This document shows positions 58,052 to 64,000 of a stretch of 64,000 nucleotides of DNA, piece by piece. The translations under genes were made by a program, and so were the position numbers. Source of the DNA: Candidatus Saccharimonadota bacterium (GTDB lineage Bacteria; Patescibacteriota; Saccharimonadia; Saccharimonadales; UBA10212); NCBI GenBank assembly GCA_016176605.1, contig JACOWW010000002.1, positions 312,846 through 376,845 on the forward strand, read 5' to 3'. A model generated the notes under the pieces. The model was not told the DNA's origin. It searched no databases and was given only the letters and a program-made list of their open reading frames with translations. The first letter of the stretch is position 1. Each line of letters starts with the position of its first letter.

Positions 58052-59605
58052 GTGGCGAAGCTCGATACGCAAGTAAAATCACTAGCCGAAGAAGTCCAAA
58101 GTGCTATTGCCAAGCTCAAGCAGCAAGGCCAGGAAAAATCTTCGGGCATTGTTACCCGCGTCGGTGACGGCGTAGCCTGGATCTGGGGCTTGCGCGACGT
58201 CGGCTACGCCGAAATGATCGAGATCGAAGGTATAAGCGGCAAAGTCACTGCCTTCGCCCTCAATTTACTAGAGGATGAAATTGGTGCCGTACTGCTGGGC
58301 GAAGACGAAGAAGTACGGGCTGGCGCCCGAGTTCGCACCAGCGGCCAAGTTTTGTCTGTGCCCGTCGGACCGGAATTGGTTGGCCGTGTGGTCGACCCCT
58401 TGGGCCGTCCGTTAGACGGCAAAGGCGCGATAAAGACCAAGGCTTATGGTGCTGTCGAAAATCCAGCGCCTGGCGTTATAGATCGCAAGAGTGTCCACGA
58501 ACCTCTATTAACCGGAGTTACAGCCATCGACGCCATGGTACCTATCGGCCGCGGACAGCGTGAGCTGATTATCGGCGACCGCCAGACCGGTAAGACAGCC
58601 ATTGCCGTCGATACCATGATTAACCAAGCCAAACAAAAAACAGATGTTATCAATATCTATGTGGCTATCGGCCAAAAAAATGCCCGTATTGCCCGCTTGA
58701 CCGAGCGCCTCAAGCGCGAAGGTGTGATGGACCAAACAATTATTGTCGCTACCAGTGCTTCGGACCCAGCTTCGCTCCAATACTTGGCCCCTTATGCTGG
58801 CGCAGCTATTGGCGAATGGTTCCGCAATAATAAGGGGCACGCTTTAATTATTTATGACGATCTTTCCAAACATGCTGTAGCCTATCGGCAAATGTCGCTG
58901 CTGCTGCGCCGACCACCCGGCCGCGAAGCTTACCCTGGCGATGTTTTTTATCTACATTCGCGGCTACTGGAACGTGCCGCCAAGCTGTCTGATAAATTAG
59001 GCGGCGGCAGTTTAACGGCCCTGCCGATTATCGAAACCCAGGCCGGTGACGTGTCAGCTTATATACCGACCAACGTTATTTCTATCACCGACGGCCAAAT
59101 ATATTTGGAAACTGATCTCTTTTATCAGGGTATTCGTCCGGCCATCTCGGTCGGCTTATCTGTCTCGCGCGTTGGCGGCGCCGCCCAGCCCAAAGCTATC
59201 CGTTCGGTGGCCGGCTCGCTGCGCCTTGACCTGGCCCAGTTCCGCGAACTGGCGGCTTTCTCACAATTTTCTAGCGACCTTGACGCCCAAACCCAGGCCC
59301 GCCTGGCCCGCGGCCAGCTGCTGACCGAAATTTTAAAACAGCCCCAGTATTCATCGCTGGCTATCTGGCAGCAAGTTGCTGGCATTTTGGCCGCCACCGA
59401 TGGCGCATTTGATGGCCTGCCAATCGCAAGTGTCAAGCCAGCCCAGATGGCCTTGCTCAGCGCTCTAGCCCAAAAACATCCAAAAGTTGTTACTGAACTT
59501 CAGACTGGTGCCGCCCCCAGCGAAAGTGTCAAGAAAACAATTATGGACGTTGCTACGCAAATAGCTAAGCAGTATCACGGAGCGAAGAAGGAGGAAACGA
59601 AATGA
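58052..59605 (+). CDS. atpA: ATP synthase subunit alpha
   Basis: 517 residues, GTG start with GGAGG upstream. The P-loop [15 protein letters not shown] is near residue 170. Other blocks are [20 protein letters not shown] (Arg finger region near 375) and [21 protein letters not shown]. Non-catalytic nucleotide-binding subunit of F1. Confidence 0.97.
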   Translation: MAKLDTQVKSLAEEVQSAIAKLKQQGQEKSSGIVTRVGDGVAWIWGLRDVGYAEMIEIEGISGKVTAFALNLLEDEIGAVLLGEDEEVRAGARVRTSGQVLSVPVGPELVGRVVDPLGRPLDGKGAIKTKAYGAVENPAPGVIDRKSVHEPLLTGVTAIDAMVPIGRGQRELIIGDRQTGKTAIAVDTMINQAKQKTDVINIYVAIGQKNARIARLTERLKREGVMDQTIIVATSASDPASLQYLAPYAGAAIGEWFRNNKGHALIIYDDLSKHAVAYRQMSLLLRRPPGREAYPGDVFYLHSRLLERAAKLSDKLGGGSLTALPIIETQAGDVSAYIPTNVISITDGQIYLETDLFYQGIRPAISVGLSVSRVGGAAQPKAIRSVAGSLRLDLAQFRELAAFSQFSSDLDAQTQARLARGQLLTEILKQPQYSSLAIWQQVAGILAATDGAFDGLPIASVKPAQMALLSALAQKHPKVVTELQTGAAPSESVKKTIMDVATQIAKQYHGAKKEETK

Positions 59606-59617
59606 CCCCTTCGCTCC

Positions 59618-59735
59618 AATCTTCAAACTTCAAACCTCAAACATCAGAAAAATTTCAAATATCAAAGTTCAAACTTTGGTGTTTGGTGTTTGGTGTTTCT
59701 TTGATTTTTGATGTTTGGTTATTGAACTTTGCCTC
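59618..59735. repeat. Heptad array, TTCAAAC/GTTTGGT type, opposed arms, between atpA and atpG
   Basis: Units CTTCAAA, CTTCAAA, CCTCAAA, TTTCAAA face GTGTTTG, GTGTTTG, GTGTTTC, ATGTTTG. The resulting hairpin lies inside a polycistronic operon and ends just before the strong atpG ribosome site GGAGGAGG. Confidence 0.85.
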
Positions 59736-59750
59736 CGGAGGAGGCGTTTG

Positions 59751-60617
59751 ATGGCTCAGACTAAGATAATTCAGCGTCGAATCCGCTCGGTTAAAAATGC
59801 CAAGCAGATTACTAAGGCCTTGGAGGTAGTGGCCGCCAGCCGTATGCGCCGGGTGGTTGAGGCCGTAGCGCGCAGCCGAACTTACGGTAACCTGTCAGCC
59901 GCAATCATGCGGCGTATTGCCACCAGCTATGAAGCCAAGACACACCCTTACTTTGCACCCAGCAGTGATAAACCTACGCTTTATATAGTTATGACTTCCG
60001 ACCGCGGCCAGGCCGGAGCTTTCAATTCTAATGTTTTTAACCTGGCACTAGACGATTTTAAAGCGGATAAAGCTCGGCCGCAGGTCTTGGTCTTTGGCCG
60101 CAAAGGCGCCCGTTTTTTTGCCCAACTGGCCGGCATTGACCTAGTTGGAGCTTACGAAGACATTGCTGACATACCCGAAGCTAATGTTTTCTCGCCAGTT
60201 TTAGATCTTATCGCCGACGCCGTGAATGAAGGCAAAACTGGCACTGTTAAGGTTATTTATACCGAGTTTTTGTCGCCGCTAAGCCAAAGAACCACTTCCT
60301 TTCAACTGCTGCCAATAGATGTGCCAACTGAAGCCGAAAACCAGCTGCCCAAAGAAATAGCCTATGAATTCGAGCCGGAAATTGGCGACGTTTTAGATGA
60401 AGGCATCAAACTCTATTTTGAAGCCCACCTGATGCAGGCCAAAATTGAAGCGGCCGCCTCTGAGCACGCTATGCGCATGGTCGCCATGGGCAATGCCAAC
60501 CGTAACGCTTCGGATCTCATCGATGATTTAACATTGGAACTTAATGCTACCCGCCAAGCGGCCATAACACAGGAAATAGCAGAAATAACAGGGGGAGCAG
60601 CAGCTATTTCCCAGTAG
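59751..60617 (+). CDS. atpG: ATP synthase subunit gamma
   Basis: 288 residues from ATG 59751 (MAQTKIIQRRIRSVKNAKQI), with GGAGGAGG 8 nt upstream; the 12-codon longer frame reads repeat sequence and is rejected. N- and C-terminal coiled-coil helices form the rotor shaft (KITKALEVVAASRMRR; ASDLIDDLTLELNATRQAAITQEIAEI). Confidence 0.95.
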   Translation: MAQTKIIQRRIRSVKNAKQITKALEVVAASRMRRVVEAVARSRTYGNLSAAIMRRIATSYEAKTHPYFAPSSDKPTLYIVMTSDRGQAGAFNSNVFNLALDDFKADKARPQVLVFGRKGARFFAQLAGIDLVGAYEDIADIPEANVFSPVLDLIADAVNEGKTGTVKVIYTEFLSPLSQRTTSFQLLPIDVPTEAENQLPKEIAYEFEPEIGDVLDEGIKLYFEAHLMQAKIEAAASEHAMRMVAMGNANRNASDLIDDLTLELNATRQAAITQEIAEITGGAAAISQ

Positions 60618-62089
<1,472 letters not shown>

Positions 62090-62090
<1 letters not shown>

Positions 62091-62515
62091 TGCTTAAGTT
62101 TCAATTAGTTTCTATTACGGGCACTAAATATGATGACGAAGCTTATGAGGTTTTGGTGCCTACCCGAGCCGGTGTGGTTAGTATATTTGAACAACACATG
62201 CCTATGGTTTCAGCCGCCCAGCCTGGAGTTTTGAGCGTACGCAAAAAAAGCAGCGACCCGGACAGTGCTATGGAGAATTTTGCCATTAACGGCGGCATCG
62301 TTGAGGTAGACGGCAAGACTGTGCGCTTCGTGGCTGACGACGTAACAACCACCGACGAAGTTAGCGAACAAGAAGCGGCGGCGGCCCATAAACGAGCCGA
62401 GGAGTTAGTCAAAAACGCGCCCAACCAAACGGCTCTTCACGAAGCCCACCGCTTGTTGCATCATAGCAGTGCCCAGCTACAAATCGCCAAACTCAAAAAA
62501 CGCCACCACAGATAG
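62090..62515 (+). CDS. atpC: ATP synthase subunit epsilon
   Basis: 141 residues. The N-terminal beta-sandwich (YEVLVPTRAGVVSIFEQHMPMVSAAQPGVLSV; FAINGGIVEVDGKTVRFVADDV) and two C-terminal helices are present, ending in a His/Lys-rich tail. It couples rotation and inhibits ATP hydrolysis. Last gene of the operon. Confidence 0.93.
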
Positions 62516-62719
62516 CTCACCCCTAATTTTCCCGGACGCTGTCTCACCGTGAGTAGTTGCCTGTCAAAAATAAGTTTGGCATTGGAACTCCTCGTGATTT
62601 ATCCACTGGATAAATCACTTCGTCAGACAGCCAAAACCAGCCAAGCACACTTATTTATTGACAACATCTAATCAGGGCTTCGGCAGATGTCCGGGATAAA
62701 ACTAGGGGTTCGCTTAGTA
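62514..62719. repeat. 200-bp structured dispersed element, copy B (inverted)
   Basis: Begins at the atpC stop codon and is the reverse complement of the 39701-39901 element. Its hairpin at 62594-62618 has perfect 11-bp arms GTGATTTATCC with loop ACT on this strand (AGT on the other). The arm sequences differ from copy A but pairing is maintained. Confidence 0.8.
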
Positions 62720-62735
62720 ATTACTAAATACAAAC

Positions 62736-62759
62736 AAATGCTTGACTAGTCAAGCATTT
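62736..62759 (+). terminator. Perfect 24-bp palindrome followed by T residues
   Basis: Arms AAATGCTTGACT/AGTCAAGCATTT followed by TTT. It can terminate the atp operon; its core TGCTTGAC-TA-GTCAAGCA belongs to the same palindrome class as the sites upstream of rarA and the MFS gene. Confidence 0.6.
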
Positions 62760-62797
62760 TTACGGTGGATTGGTTTACTTTTTGCTATGATTGACTT

Positions 62798-63433
62798 GTG
62801 ATTGAGCATATCTGGTTTGATTTTGGCGGTACACTTTACAAAGAAACTTCTAAGTTCAATAGCATTCATGACAAGCATCGATATGCGATCTATGCTGGAT
62901 TAACCAATCAGCCAGATCTCCGTATAGCTAAACGAAACTACGATAAACTTTACAAGAAATATGGCAGTAACTCCGCAACCTTTAGATCACTCGGTGTTCC
63001 CTCTGACTACTGGATGAAGGAGTTCGAGAAATTAGATCTAGCCGATTTGCTTAAACCCAACTCTGAAATAATTAATACACTCAGGGTAATTAAAGAGAGG
63101 GTACCAATATCTCTTTTTACCAACATTCGACCGGCAAAAATTGAGGATATGCTAGGAAAACTAGAAATACCGGTTGATTATTTTACTCATATGCTAAGTG
63201 GCGATGATGTTAAGGAAAGAAAACCACATTTGGAAGGATTTCATAAAATGGTAAGTTTATCTGAACTTCCTGCTGATAAAATCATGTATGTCGGTGATAG
63301 GATTGATGTCGATATTAAGCCTGCCAAACAAGTCGGTATGGTAACCTGTCTTGTTTGGTCTACCTCGTCAGTAGCAGATTATTCAGCGCCTTCTTTCGGA
63401 GATTTATGGGAAATAGTCCTTAGGGAAAGGTAG
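62798..63433 (+). CDS. HAD-superfamily hydrolase-like protein
   Basis: 211 residues from GTG 62798. HAD motif I reads WFDFGGTLY: the nucleophile Asp is kept but the usual second Asp (general acid) is Gly. Motif II SLFTNIRPAK, motif III Lys in KERKPHLEGF and motif IV YVGDRIDVDIKPAKQVGM are present. It may be a slow phosphatase, a non-phosphatase HAD or a binding protein. TATGAT lies 7 nt before the GTG (leaderless type). Codon use is AT-rich compared with the atp genes. Confidence 0.8.
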   Translation: MIEHIWFDFGGTLYKETSKFNSIHDKHRYAIYAGLTNQPDLRIAKRNYDKLYKKYGSNSATFRSLGVPSDYWMKEFEKLDLADLLKPNSEIINTLRVIKERVPISLFTNIRPAKIEDMLGKLEIPVDYFTHMLSGDDVKERKPHLEGFHKMVSLSELPADKIMYVGDRIDVDIKPAKQVGMVTCLVWSTSSVADYSAPSFGDLWEIVLRER

Positions 63434-63657
63434 CAGTGAGCGGTCCGCTTGCAAAAGCAGAGCTGGATTTATTCCAGCAGCGAACGCCGGAGGAAAACCG
63501 TAGGTTGTTTTCTGGAATTATGAAAACGGCCTTTCGTGGTCCGGACTTGTATGTAGCTGGATGTAATATTTATCGCAGCGCCGGATGAAAGACCGCTTCA
63601 TTTCATCGCCTCCACCCGCTACAGCGGATGATACCCGAAAAACTAATTGAAACGCAC
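63434..63657. repeat. Structured intergenic region with GGAAAACCGTAGGTTGTT core, copy 2
   Basis: Contains hairpins GCTGG/CCAGC (63462-63478) and GATGAAA/TTTCATC, and at 63492-63509 the same 18-nt core as at 31178. No gene is plausible on either strand. Confidence 0.5.
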
Positions 63658-63837
63658 TTAGGCCAGATGGTGCTTAATCTTGCGCCAGCGTCTAGCTTGT
63701 AACCTGCGGGAACGCTCCTCCCAATGGTCGCTGATGTCTTGAAGATCATCAAAGCTGAGCGAAGATACACTAACGGGGGAACTGATGACCCGGTGTTTAC
63801 GTAGGTCTCCGGTTCCCTTTACGTGCCACTTCTTCAT
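63658..63837 (-). CDS. Small basic protein of 59 residues, unknown function
   Basis: The frame starts MKKWHVKGTGDLRKHRVISS and ends in a very basic helix with Arg/Lys/His (RRLQARRWRKIKHHLA). The middle SVSSLSFDDLQDISDHWEERS is acidic. GGGGGTGA lies 4 nt before the ATG and matches the ribosome-site style of the GC-rich cassettes. Nucleic-acid binding is possible from charge alone. No family is recognised. Nothing else is seen between 63838 and the window end. Confidence 0.5.
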   Translation of the reverse strand: MKKWHVKGTGDLRKHRVISSPVSVSSLSFDDLQDISDHWEERSRRLQARRWRKIKHHLA

Positions 63838-64000
63838 TACTCACCCCCTAACACTCTTGCTCGACGTACCACAAGCATAATGGAGCGCTTTAAACACGGC
63901 TGTAAAGTTTTTATAGCGCGGTGTGTGAAATACCAATCAATGCTAGTGTAAGTTTTCTCACAATCATTACCCATCCAAAGTAATATACTTTCTTGGTTCG

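Overview
The window is about 64 kb of a compact bacterial chromosome of moderate GC with standard stop codons. Gene content points to Patescibacteria (CPR), most probably Candidatus Saccharibacteria (TM7). The evidence is a minimal glycolysis/pentose-phosphate set with a split transketolase, a type IV pilus ATPase and pilin, an NDH-2 beside a complete H+-type F1Fo ATP synthase but no other respiratory genes, an MGH1-like glycosidase, GatCAB, and many small proteins of unknown function. The phylum assignment is inference; no rRNA or tRNA gene was seen.

Layout. 1-6 kb: nusA 5' part, a PlsC-like acyltransferase, an orphan M1-peptidase N-domain, yraN-rnhB, an unknown gene, rplS and the pilus ATPase pilB. 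6-11.5 kb: a SpoU-type methyltransferase, a CAP-domain membrane protein and dnaE. 11.5-16.5 kb: gatC-gatA-(membrane protein)-gatB-(small membrane protein)-ytxH-like. 16.5-21.9 kb: a GC-rich small-gene cassette, a kinase-fold protein, uvrB, a LOG-family protein and an unknown gene. 21.9-31 kb: sugar kinase, fba, two transketolase halves, a PaaX/Cas2-like regulator, rpe, rpiB, gap, nudix, ppa and a GDPD. 31-37 kb: trxB, glutaredoxin, FKBP, pheT and pheS. 37-38.3 kb: a second GC-rich cassette. 38-50 kb: MGH1-like hydrolase, rmuC, HD hydrolase, ZIP transporter/Fur pair, MFS exporter, NDH-2, NYN nuclease, DUF2207, pilin and a coiled-coil exoprotein. 50-55.7 kb: metK, rarA, a DrrAB-type ABC exporter and zwf. 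55.7-62.5 kb: atpBEFHAGDC. The end holds a HAD protein and a 59-residue small ORF.

The most striking signal is not a gene. More than 15 loci carry arrays with a strict 7-nt period, each with its own heptamer. Many are arranged as opposed arms that could fold into long imperfect hairpins. Most fill intergenic space, but arrays also run through the gatA start codon and N-terminus, the gatA, pheT and pheS linkers, the trxB start and the pilB stop. A second layer of dispersed palindromic elements is present: a 67-71 bp family with four copies; a roughly 200-bp element in two inverted copies with compensatory changes in a hairpin; and several single elements with terminal inverted repeats. A third signal is leaderless expression: many first-of-operon genes have a -10 hexamer exactly 6-7 nt before the start codon, whereas operon-internal genes carry Shine-Dalgarno sites.

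How the genes work together: sugar phosphates pass through zwf, rpe, rpiB, the split transketolase, fba and gap. ATP synthase and NDH-2 handle energy and redox balance. A PaaX-like repressor with flanking palindromes probably controls the carbon cluster. PilB with the pilin-like protein and CAP/DUF2207 proteins fit a surface-attached, episymbiont-like lifestyle.
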